A DNA stretch of 64,000 bases from Archangium sp. (GTDB lineage Bacteria > Myxococcota > Myxococcia > Myxococcales > Myxococcaceae): the NCBI GenBank assembly GCA_022843845.1, contig JALHMW010000004.1, positions 230,905 to 294,904 on the forward strand, in the 5' to 3' direction. Below are positions 44,333 to 52,097 of this stretch, one piece after another. How positions within the stretch are numbered: position 1 is the stretch's first letter; each line of letters opens with the position of its first letter. The translations under genes and the position numbers were made by a program. The notes beneath the pieces were generated by a model that had not been told where the DNA came from, did no database searches, and worked only from the letters and a program-made list of their open reading frames with translations.

Positions 44333-45946
44333 ATGCCCTGGTTCGTGTGGTTGCCGCTGACAGTGATGGTGTCGTTCGTCCTGGCCTGGTTCCTCGGCCC
44401 GCCTGTCTTGCGGAGCCTCATCAAGTCGCGACTGCAGAACTATCGAGTCCCGGTGAACACCGTCGACTCGACCCGTCCGACGACGCTGACGACGCCTCGC
44501 CGCGTGGCCGTGCTCGGCGGCGGCGTCGCTGGCCTCACCGCAGCCATCACGCTCGCGCGACGCGGCTTTCAGGTCGAGGTCTTCGAGGCCAACCCGTACC
44601 TCGGCGGCAAGCTCGGCAGCTGGAAGGTCGAGCTCGCGCCCGGAGAACACGCCTGGGTCAGCCACGGCTTTCACGCGTTCTTCGCGAACTACTACAACCT
44701 CGATCGGTTCCTCGGCTCGATGGGCCTGCGCACCGGGTTCCAGAGCATCGGGGAGTACGTCATCCTCGGCACGACGGGCGCGCAGGTGCGCTTCGGCAAG
44801 CTCGACACCACGCCAGTGCTCAACCTCATCGCGCTCGCCAGGGCTGGCGTGTACCGCTTCCGCGACGTGCTCAAGGCGCCCGCCCGCGACCTGTTCGGCG
44901 TCTTCCTCGAGTACGACGCGAAGGAGACGTTCGAGCGCTACGACAAGGTCTCCTTCGCCGACTTCGATCGCCTCACGCAGCTGCCGCCCGGCCTCAAGCT
45001 CGCGTTCAACACGTTCGCGCGCGCGTTCTTCTCCGACGAGGACAAGCTCTCGCTGGCGGAGCTGATCAAGTCGTTCCACTTCTACTACCTGAGCCAGGAC
45101 GGCGGGCTCGTGTACGAGTACCCGGTGCACGACTACGAGCCGGCGTTCCTCGCGCCGATGCGGGCCGAGCTCGAGAAGCACGGCGCGAAGGTGCACCTGT
45201 CGACGAAGGTGAGCTCACTGGTGAAGGCGGGCGAGGGCTTCACGGTGAACGGCGCCGCGTTCGATCGCGTGGTGCTCTCGACAGACATCGTGGGCGCCCG
45301 CAGCATCATGACCGCCGCGACCGGCGTGCCCGACGACGTGAAGGCCCGCTTCGAGGCGCTGGTGCCGGGGCAGCGGTACGCGGTGCTCCGCGTGTGGCTC
45401 GACAAGGACGTGCGCGAGGGCTACCCGCCGTTCGTCATCACCGACCGCGTGAAGGTGCTCGACGCGTTCACCACCTACCATCGCTTCGAGCACGAAGCGG
45501 CCGAGTGGACGAAGAAGCACGGCGGCGCGGTGCTCGAGCTGCACTGCTACGCGGTGCCCGAGGCCATGGCTCCTGACGAGGTGAAGCAGGCGCTGCTCGA
45601 CGAGCTGGTGCAGTTCTTCCCCGAGCTGAAGGGCTACACGCTGAAGCACGAGGTGTTTCAGCTCAACCGCAACTTCACCGCGTTTCATCTCGGTATGAGC
45701 GCGGCCCGCCCCGAGACCGAGAGCGGCGTGGCCGGGCTCATGTGCGCGGGCGACTGGGTGAAGCTGCCCTTCCCCGCCATGCTCCTCGAGGCCGCGTGCG
45801 CGAGCGGCTACGTCGCGGCGAATGCGTTGCTCCGAGAGGCGGGCCTTCGTGAGGAGCAGGTCGAGTCCGTTCCGTTGAAGGGCATCATGGCCGGCATGCC
45901 GCAGCCGCCGGCGCGCAAGCTCCTCATCCCAGGTGGTGGAAAATGA
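44333..45946 (+). CDS. FAD-dependent oxidoreductase, CrtU / carotenoid-desaturase-like
   Basis: A 537-residue membrane-anchored flavoprotein. An N-terminal helix (about 3-24) is followed by the FAD Rossmann motif VAVLGGGVAGLTAA (about 58-71) and then VFEANPYLGGKLGSW. The stretch SHGFHAFFANYYNLDRFL, the block AFARAFFSDEDKLSLAEL-like (about 225-245) and the C-terminal CAGDWVKLPFPAMLLEAA resemble CrtU-type carotene desaturase/methyltransferases and related isomerases. It may act on a carotenoid or other isoprenoid. It is coupled (ATGA) to the following SDR gene. FAD amine-oxidase/desaturase superfamily is certain; the CrtU resemblance is from memory. Confidence 0.82.
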   Translation: MPWFVWLPLTVMVSFVLAWFLGPPVLRSLIKSRLQNYRVPVNTVDSTRPTTLTTPRRVAVLGGGVAGLTAAITLARRGFQVEVFEANPYLGGKLGSWKVELAPGEHAWVSHGFHAFFANYYNLDRFLGSMGLRTGFQSIGEYVILGTTGAQVRFGKLDTTPVLNLIALARAGVYRFRDVLKAPARDLFGVFLEYDAKETFERYDKVSFADFDRLTQLPPGLKLAFNTFARAFFSDEDKLSLAELIKSFHFYYLSQDGGLVYEYPVHDYEPAFLAPMRAELEKHGAKVHLSTKVSSLVKAGEGFTVNGAAFDRVVLSTDIVGARSIMTAATGVPDDVKARFEALVPGQRYAVLRVWLDKDVREGYPPFVITDRVKVLDAFTTYHRFEHEAAEWTKKHGGAVLELHCYAVPEAMAPDEVKQALLDELVQFFPELKGYTLKHEVFQLNRNFTAFHLGMSAARPETESGVAGLMCAGDWVKLPFPAMLLEAACASGYVAANALLREAGLREEQVESVPLKGIMAGMPQPPARKLLIPGGGK

Positions 45947-46788
45947 TGAAGGGCAAGACGGTGATGATCACCGGCGCCAACACCGGCATCGGGAAAGCCA
46001 CCGCCGCTGAGCTGGCGCGTCAGGGCACGCGCGTGTTCTTCGCCTGCCGTTCCCGCGCGAAGACGATGCCGGTCATCGACGAGCTCAAGCGCACGACGGG
46101 CAACCAGGACCTTCACTTCCTCGAGCTCGACCTCGCTGACCTCTCGCAGGTGAAGGCGTGCGCAAGCGCGTGGCTGGCGACGAACGAGCGCCTCGACGTG
46201 CTGATCAACAACGCAGGGCTCGTGCGGATTCGCCAGCCGACCGCGCAGGGCTTCGAGATGACGTTCGGCGTCTGCCACGTCGGCCACATGCTGCTGACGC
46301 TGTTGCTCGAGCCCGCGCTCACCCGGGCGGCGCCATCGCGGGTCGTCGTCGTCGCGAGCCGCGCGCACGAACGCACCAGCACGCCCATCGACTGCGACGC
46401 CGTTCACGGCACGACCAGCTCGTTCTCGGGCTTCCCCGAGTACAAACGCGCGAAGCTGGCCAACATGCTCTTCATGTTCGCACTGGCCAGGCGCTGGAAG
46501 GACCGCGGCGTTCATCTCTATGCCGTGCACCCGGGCGTCATCGCGTCGGAGATCTGGCGGGCTGCGCCGACGCCGTTGAGGCAGATCGCCATGCGCTTCA
46601 TGCGGACACCGGAAGAAGGAGCCTGCGCCAGCCTGCACTGCGCGATGTCGGCGGCCGCAGGCGCTGAGACGGGGCAGTACTACCACGACGATGCATCGCC
46701 CCGGCGTCCCAGCCAGCTCGCCCTCGATGAAGCCGCGCAGGAGACGCTCTGGGCCCGCTCGATGGAGTGGCTCAAACCCTGGCTGTGA
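45943..46788 (+). CDS. Short-chain dehydrogenase/reductase (retinol-dehydrogenase-like)
   Basis: A 281-residue SDR. The nucleotide motif TGANTGIG (10-17), NNAG (89-92) and the catalytic Ser139, Tyr167 and Lys171 (YKRAK) are intact. The layout, with VVVASRAH and HPGVIASEI, is close to the retinol dehydrogenase/WWOX-type group that acts on lipophilic alcohols or ketones. It overlaps the FAD oxidoreductase stop by 4 bases, so both probably modify the same lipid or isoprenoid. Ends 10 bases from a convergent lipoprotein gene. Confidence 0.92.
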   Translation: MMKGKTVMITGANTGIGKATAAELARQGTRVFFACRSRAKTMPVIDELKRTTGNQDLHFLELDLADLSQVKACASAWLATNERLDVLINNAGLVRIRQPTAQGFEMTFGVCHVGHMLLTLLLEPALTRAAPSRVVVVASRAHERTSTPIDCDAVHGTTSSFSGFPEYKRAKLANMLFMFALARRWKDRGVHLYAVHPGVIASEIWRAAPTPLRQIAMRFMRTPEEGACASLHCAMSAAAGAETGQYYHDDASPRRPSQLALDEAAQETLWARSMEWLKPWL

Positions 46789-46798
46789 CGCAGACCGC

Positions 46799-47122
46799 TC
46801 AGTAACCGCCGTCTTCGACACAGCCCGCGTCGAGGTCGGCGTCACAGGCGGGCCTTCGCGCGAAGCCACACTTGCGCTTTCCCTCGGGCGTGTCGACGAG
46901 GCGGCAGTCACACTGCTCGACGAGCTCGGCGCACCGCTGGTTGTCTCCAGCCGTCGGCGCGAAGGTCGACTCGTTGGTCGCCGCGCGCTGCAGGCAGGTG
47001 TTGCGATCGAAGCTGCTCGCCTGACAGTCGCACTGACGCTCCGACAACTGGCGGCACGGGCTCTTGCAGCCAGACAGACCGGCGACGACGGCGATGGAGA
47101 GGACGGCGAGCAGCTGCTTCAT
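46799..47122 (-). CDS. Small Cys-rich lipoprotein
   Basis: A 107-residue lipoprotein from the ATG at 47122 (signal MKQLLAVLSIAVVAGLSGC). The mature part has nine further Cys residues in clusters (CRQLSERQCDC, CLQRA, CAELVEQCDC, CGF, C, C), suggesting a compact disulfide-bonded fold. The C-terminus is acidic with DLDAG and EDGG, as in other secreted proteins of this window. No family recognised. It lies downstream of the arginase-family gene in the same direction, 156 bases away; that gap shows no other feature. Confidence 0.7.
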   Translation of the reverse strand: MKQLLAVLSIAVVAGLSGCKSPCRQLSERQCDCQASSFDRNTCLQRAATNESTFAPTAGDNQRCAELVEQCDCRLVDTPEGKRKCGFARRPACDADLDAGCVEDGGY

Positions 47123-47278
47123 GGGGCGCGCACCCTGCCACACTCGCCGCGGAGAACCGAGCGTTGAGCATCTCGAGCGCCGCCTCGTTCAGCGGGGCAG
47201 CGCCACCTCGCACCCGCGCTGGCCGGTGCTGGAGGACTCATGCCTCGCCGGCGTTGAACCGCTCCACGGGCTCGAGCC

Positions 47279-48382
47279 TCAGCCCAGCGCCGCGGCGACG
47301 GTCTCTCGGAAGTAGCGGGCGGCGAGGCCGACGGTGCGACGCGCGCTCTCCGGCGTTCGGGTGAGTGACGGAGCGACCTCCATCACGTCACCGCCCAGCA
47401 GACCCACCTCAGCGCCGAGCCGGCGAATCAGCGCGCTCACCCAGTCGGGCTCGAGGCCGTCAGGCTCCGGAGTGCCGGTCGCGTCGGCCCAGCGCGCGTC
47501 GGTGCCGTCGATGTCGTTCGAGAAGAGCACGCCCTTCACGCCGGTCGACCTCACGTGAGCGAGGACGTCGTCGAGCGCGCGGTCGGGGTTGTCGAGCACG
47601 TCCTTCGCCCAGAACTGGCGCACACCGGTCGACGTCTCCCAGTGCTCTTGCGTGCGGGCCGTCGCGCGAATGCCGACCTGCGTGAGGCGGCCCTGGCGTC
47701 CGAGCACCTCGTTGGCGTGCCAGCTCCACGTCGCGAAGCAGTACTTCACGCCGAGGCGATGCTGCAGCAGGTCGGTGTGCGCGTCTGACTGCACGATGCC
47801 CCAGGGCGCGCCGCCGCGGGCGTGATGGAGCGGGCGAACGACGGGCCACGCGGTCGAGTGATCGCCGCCGAGCGTGAAGGGCTTGAGCGATGGGTTCAGG
47901 CGGAAGAGCAGCTCCCACGCGCGCTCGGCGATCGAGAGCGGAGAGACGGGCAGTGTCGCGGCACCGGGAACGCCCGGGTAGAGCGCGGCGCGGCTCGTCT
48001 CGAGCTGCTCGACCGAGAGCATGTCGTCATGGAGCAACTGCGGCACCACGAAGACGTCGCCGACATCCACGAGGCCGAGTGCGTCGAGTCTGTCGGGCCA
48101 GCCGGCTTCGTCTTCCAGCAGCCGCGACCGAATCGCCTGCGGCCCGAGGTTGGCGCCACGTTGAAACCCCGCGCCGACGTCAGACGGAATTCCCATCATC
48201 ACGCCACGCGCCGAGGCCACCTTCTCGAGGTTCTTCCGAAACGCGTGGCTCACCTCGGTGTCGGTCGACACGCGATAGAGCGACCGCTGCAGCGCCTGCT
48301 GCTCGGCCTTGCCCGTCGACACCAGGTAGAGCCCCGCGCCAGCAGGCTTGAGGATGGTGGCGAGCTCGTCGATGGGCGTCAT
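47279..48382 (-). CDS. Arginase/agmatinase-family ureohydrolase
   Basis: A 367-residue enzyme of the ureohydrolase superfamily. The binuclear Mn ligands are complete: His175 (GGDHS), Asp200, His202 and Asp204 (SDAHTDL), Asp290 and Asp292 (SNDIDGTD). The usual DPAFAPGTGTP loop is replaced by DARWADATGTPEPDG, and an extra N-terminal segment of about 60 residues is present, so it is a divergent member. Substrate could be arginine, agmatine, guanidinobutyrate or formiminoglutamate. It acts in the cytoplasm. Divergent from a small membrane protein, 57 bases between starts. Confidence 0.88.
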   Translation of the reverse strand: MTPIDELATILKPAGAGLYLVSTGKAEQQALQRSLYRVSTDTEVSHAFRKNLEKVASARGVMMGIPSDVGAGFQRGANLGPQAIRSRLLEDEAGWPDRLDALGLVDVGDVFVVPQLLHDDMLSVEQLETSRAALYPGVPGAATLPVSPLSIAERAWELLFRLNPSLKPFTLGGDHSTAWPVVRPLHHARGGAPWGIVQSDAHTDLLQHRLGVKYCFATWSWHANEVLGRQGRLTQVGIRATARTQEHWETSTGVRQFWAKDVLDNPDRALDDVLAHVRSTGVKGVLFSNDIDGTDARWADATGTPEPDGLEPDWVSALIRRLGAEVGLLGGDVMEVAPSLTRTPESARRTVGLAARYFRETVAAALG

Positions 48383-48439
48383 GGCACACCGTCATGCCGC
48401 GATGCCGGCGGGGCGACAAGCGCGTCACCTGCTGAAACG

Positions 48440-48763
48440 ATGAGCAGCGAGGCCGTGCGCGACACCCTTCATGCGATCCTCGCTGTGGGAGCGCTCTTCG
48501 CTGCCGTGACGATGGTACCCGCCGGTCTCGATATTTTCGGCGCCTACAGCCCGTCGATGTCCAGGGTGATTGCAGCGCTCATCGGTTTGGTGGCGCCGCT
48601 GGGCGGCTTCGTCTGGTGTGCCTGGGCGTTGGTTGCGAACCAGCGGCTCTTCCTCCTGGCTGGCGCCGTGGCTTCAGGGCTCGCGAGTGCGGTGCTCCTC
48701 TTCCCGTACACCTGGTTTGCTGTGTACCGGATGCTCGGGGGCACGTGGCTGCCTGGCAGTTAA
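48440..48763 (+). CDS. Small integral membrane protein
   Basis: A 107-residue protein with three predicted membrane helices: about 9-32 (LHAILAVGALFAAVTMVPAG), 42-63 (VIAALIGLVAPLGGFVWCAW) and 68-90 (LFLLAGAVASGLASAVLLF). No family recognised. The ATG begins a hydrophilic MSSEAVRD start. It lies 37 bases upstream of the LigD-like gene in the same direction and could share its transcript, though no functional link is evident. Confidence 0.65.
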   Translation: MSSEAVRDTLHAILAVGALFAAVTMVPAGLDIFGAYSPSMSRVIAALIGLVAPLGGFVWCAWALVANQRLFLLAGAVASGLASAVLLFPYTWFAVYRMLGGTWLPGS

Positions 48764-48800
48764 CGCGGCCGCTCCTTCATGCCGCGGTAGCCTGTCCCGC

Positions 48801-50288
48801 GTGGCCGGTCGCCGACGAGAACGCCCTGAACAGTCTGCCGGCTGGACGGCCTGGAAGCTTGCCGCGCGCTCTCGGCTGCCCGAGCTGCGCGAAGGACGCG
48901 TCGAGGACCTGAAGAACGACGCAGCTCCGTGGCAGCTCGAGGTCGCGTGGGACGGCCATCGCGTCGTCGTCGTCAAAGCAGCGGGCGAGGTGCGCGTCTT
49001 CGCCGACGACCTGCGTGAGTGGACGGGCCCGTGTCAGAACATCGCGCTGACGGTTCGAGATCTTCCAGTGGAGTCCGTCGTGCTCACCGGCACGCTCTGT
49101 GTGCTCGATGCTGACGGTCGGCCAGACTTCGAGGCGCTCAAGCGGAGAGTCACGAAGGGCACAGGCCCGGCGCCGGTGCTCATGGTGTCCGACGTTCTGT
49201 TTCTCGACGACGTCGACCTGAGCGACGTCGATGACCGCAGAACTCGACTGCCGCTCCTGCCGCCTCCGCTCATCTGGTCCGACGTCCTCGAGGGCGAGCC
49301 GGTCGAAGTCCTCACCCGCGTCAGGGGCCTGAAGCTGCCCGGCGTGATCGCTAGCCGAAAGGGAGGCCAGCCGCTGGCGATCAGCGCCGGGCCTGCGCCA
49401 CTTCCGCTCCGTCGTTCGCTCTCGACGCCACCGAAGGTCACCAGCCCCGACAAGGTGATGTTCCCTCGCGACGGCGTCTGCAAACGCGACGTCATCGAGT
49501 GGTACTGCGAGATCGCCCCCGTCTTCCTCCCGCACCTCAGAGACCGGCCCGTGGTGGCGCAACGCTGGCCGGACGGCATCGACGACTTTACCTGGTACCA
49601 ACACCGGCCACCGCCGCGCGCGCCCGACTACCTCGACGCGGCCACCATCGACGATGACCGCCGCCTTCTCATCGGCAACGTCGACGCGCTGCTGTGGATG
49701 GTGAATCAGGCGGCGCTCACGTTTCACACCTGGTCGACGCGGGTCGGCTCACTGCTCGAGCCTGACTGGGCGGTCATCGATCTCGACCCCGGCCGCTCGA
49801 CGTCGTGGCCGCAGGTGATCGAAATCGCCACGGCCGTGCGCCGCCTGCTCGAGCTCCTCGAGGTCGACAGCGTGGTGAAGACGAGCGGCCAGAAGGGCCT
49901 GCACATTCTGGTGCCGCTCGCGCCCCAGCAAAGCCTCGACGACGCACATCGGTTCGCCGAAGGCGTCTGCGCGATGGTCGCGAAGCTGGTGCCCGACCTG
50001 GTGAGCCTTTCGCACGACGAGAAGGAGCGCCGCGGCCGGCTCTTCCTCGACCACCTGCAGAACTTCCGCGGCAAGACGCTGGTCGCGCCGTACTCCCTGC
50101 GCGCGGTCGATGGTGCGCCAGTGTCGACGCCGCTCTCGTGGGATGAGGTGACGCCAGCACTCGACCCGAAGACGTTCTCTCGGAGCGTCGTGCTTCAGCG
50201 CCTCACCGAACACGGCGATCTCTTCGCGCGCGCGTTGCAGGGCCGCGTGGTGCTGGCCGGTCCGCTCGCGCGGCTCGCGGGCCGTTAG
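48801..50288 (+). CDS. LigD-like NHEJ polymerase with catalytically dead ligase domain
   Basis: A 495-residue protein from the GTG at 48801. Residues about 15-190 match the nucleotidyltransferase half of LigD ATP-dependent ligases, but motif I E-x-K-x-DG reads EVAWDGHR (47-54): the adenylated Lys is Ala49. Motif III DGE reads TGT (96-98), and motif IV EGVVAK reads PGVIAS (180-185). The OB-fold is absent. Residues about 210-495 are an intact LigD primase-polymerase: IDLDP with Asp327/Asp329, SGQKGLHIL with Ser362/His368, and FLDHLQNFRGKTLVAPYS with Asp417. So it should extend DNA or RNA ends in end joining but cannot seal them. No Ku gene is in the window. Confidence 0.87.
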   Translation: MAGRRRERPEQSAGWTAWKLAARSRLPELREGRVEDLKNDAAPWQLEVAWDGHRVVVVKAAGEVRVFADDLREWTGPCQNIALTVRDLPVESVVLTGTLCVLDADGRPDFEALKRRVTKGTGPAPVLMVSDVLFLDDVDLSDVDDRRTRLPLLPPPLIWSDVLEGEPVEVLTRVRGLKLPGVIASRKGGQPLAISAGPAPLPLRRSLSTPPKVTSPDKVMFPRDGVCKRDVIEWYCEIAPVFLPHLRDRPVVAQRWPDGIDDFTWYQHRPPPRAPDYLDAATIDDDRRLLIGNVDALLWMVNQAALTFHTWSTRVGSLLEPDWAVIDLDPGRSTSWPQVIEIATAVRRLLELLEVDSVVKTSGQKGLHILVPLAPQQSLDDAHRFAEGVCAMVAKLVPDLVSLSHDEKERRGRLFLDHLQNFRGKTLVAPYSLRAVDGAPVSTPLSWDEVTPALDPKTFSRSVVLQRLTEHGDLFARALQGRVVLAGPLARLAGR

Positions 50289-51010
50289 ATCGTCGGCAGC
50301 ATCGCGTTGGCTTCGTCGAGCAGCTTCGCCACCGCGTCGTGCGCCTCGAGCGTCAACGACTCCCGCGCTTCGACGCCGAGGCCCTTCGTCTCGAAGGGCT
50401 TGCCGATCACCAGCGCCGCGGGCTTCGGGCGAATGGCGACGGTGCCCTTCGGCAGAATCGCGTACGTGCCGGCGATCGCCGCAGGCACCAACGGGACCTG
50501 CGCCTCGAGCGCCATGATGGCCGCGCCTTTCTTGAACGGCTTGAGCACGCCGTCGTCGCTCCGGGTTCCTTCCGCGAAGAAGACGACGCTGACGCGATTT
50601 CGAACATGGGCCGCGGCGTCCTTGAGGCGCTGCTTGTCGCCATCGCCACCGGTGCGGTCGACGAACACGTTGCCAGCCCGCTCGAGCGCGTAGCCGAACA
50701 CCGGCACCCGCCGCAGCTGCTGCTTGGCGACGAAGCGCATGTGCCGCCGAATGTGACGAAACAGCACCATCGCGTCGAAGTTCGACTGGTGGTTCACGGC
50801 GAGCACGAAGTTCCCCGGCGGCAGGTTCTCGAGGCCACGGCAGGCCGTCCGCACACCCGAGACGCGCAACGTCGAGTCGGCCCACACCTGGAGGATGGGA
50901 TCAGGCGCGCGCTCGTCGAGGAAGGTCAGCGCGCTCACCGCGGCCGAGGCAGTGCCCGTCAGGCCCACCACACCCACGCCCGACACCAGCGTTCTCAAGA
51001 GCTCGTTCAC
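50285..51010 (-). CDS. 1-acyl-sn-glycerol-3-phosphate acyltransferase family (PlsC-like)
   Basis: A 241-residue membrane acyltransferase (GTG start). Hydrophobic N-terminus (about 5-30), the catalytic H-x4-D in NHQSNFD (His74, Asp79), the phosphate-binding EGTR (147-150) and VPAAIAGT are intact. It adds an acyl chain to lysophosphatidic acid or a related lipid at the inner membrane. Its start overlaps the EpmA stop by 4 bases, so the two are translationally coupled. Its end overlaps the LigD-like gene by 4 bases. Confidence 0.92.
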   Translation of the reverse strand: MNELLRTLVSGVGVVGLTGTASAAVSALTFLDERAPDPILQVWADSTLRVSGVRTACRGLENLPPGNFVLAVNHQSNFDAMVLFRHIRRHMRFVAKQQLRRVPVFGYALERAGNVFVDRTGGDGDKQRLKDAAAHVRNRVSVVFFAEGTRSDDGVLKPFKKGAAIMALEAQVPLVPAAIAGTYAILPKGTVAIRPKPAALVIGKPFETKGLGVEARESLTLEAHDAVAKLLDEANAMLPTI

Positions 51011-51999
51011 ACGAAGTCCTTTGCAGGGAACAGCAGCACGTCGGCAATCTGCGTCACTTCCAACATCAGCATCAACACCCGATCGAAGCCCACCGCGATT
51101 CCACCTGAGGGCGGCATTCTCCCCACCGCCTCGAGGAACGCCTCGTCGAGCTCGAACACCGGCCGCTGCAGTGAGCGACGCAGCTCCTGCTCTTCCACGA
51201 GGCGTTTTCGCTGCTCGACCGCGTCGGTCAGCTCCGAGAAGCCGTTCGCCAGCTCGATGCCCTGCGCGTACAGCTCCACCCGCTCGGCGACCGAGTCGTC
51301 TCCCGGTTTGAGCCTCGCCAGCGACGCCATCGACGCGGGGTACTCGATGAGGAAGGTCGGCCGCTCCATGCCCAGCTGGCGCTCCACCCGCTCGAGGAAG
51401 ATGTGAAAGAAGACGTCGTCGAAGCTCGTCGACGTGCCCGTGTAGACGCCGCGCGCGTCAGCGGCCCGCTTGAGCGACAGCCCATCGAAGTGCTGGCGAA
51501 GGTCGATCTCGGCGTAGCGAAGCAGCGCGTCGCGCACGGTCAACCGCTCGTAGGGCGTCTTCGTGAAGCACCCGCGCCAAGGGGCGACGGCGGTCTCGGC
51601 AGCGCTCAAGGCCCGCTCGAGGTCGCCCATGATGGCGCCGTAGTCGGCGTGCGGCCGGTAGAACTCCAGCATCGTGAACTCGGGGTTGTGGTGCCCCGAC
51701 ACCTCACCGTTCCGGAACGTCTTGCAGAGCTGGAACAGCGGTGGGCACCCGGGGTCGGCGAGCAGCCGCTTCATCGCGTACTCAGGGCTGGTGTGCAGGT
51801 AGAGCGAGCGCTTCGAGCCGACGTCCGTCTGAGGAATGAAGGGCACCTCGAACGGGTCGATGTGCGGCTCGAGGCCTGGCGTTCGAATCAGGCAGGGCGT
51901 CTCGACCTCGAGGTAGCCCTCGGCGACGAAGAAGGCGCGAATCGCCGCGGACATCGTCTGTCGGGCGCGCGCGGCAGCCCACTGAGCAGGGGTCGGCAT
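51007..51999 (-). CDS. epmA: Elongation factor P lysyltransferase EpmA (GenX/PoxA)
   Basis: A 330-residue class II lysyl-tRNA-synthetase paralogue without the anticodon-binding domain, the normal EpmA length. Motif 2 FQLCKTFRNGEVSGHHNPEF (about 90-109), TMLEFYRPHADY, GIELANGFSEL (about 247) and motif 3 GGIAVGFDRVLMLMLE are intact. It attaches beta-lysine to EF-P, which helps ribosomes through proline stretches. No EF-P or EpmB gene is present in the window. It is coupled to the plsC-like gene downstream. Confidence 0.95.
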   Translation of the reverse strand: MPTPAQWAAARARQTMSAAIRAFFVAEGYLEVETPCLIRTPGLEPHIDPFEVPFIPQTDVGSKRSLYLHTSPEYAMKRLLADPGCPPLFQLCKTFRNGEVSGHHNPEFTMLEFYRPHADYGAIMGDLERALSAAETAVAPWRGCFTKTPYERLTVRDALLRYAEIDLRQHFDGLSLKRAADARGVYTGTSTSFDDVFFHIFLERVERQLGMERPTFLIEYPASMASLARLKPGDDSVAERVELYAQGIELANGFSELTDAVEQRKRLVEEQELRRSLQRPVFELDEAFLEAVGRMPPSGGIAVGFDRVLMLMLEVTQIADVLLFPAKDFV

Positions 52000-52097
52000 G
52001 ACGGTGGCTTCCTTGTCACGAAGCGGGCGGCTTCACGAGGAGCGGCTTCGAGACGATGGCACCTCGCGGTCTGGTCGCAGCGGATACAGTGCGCCCC

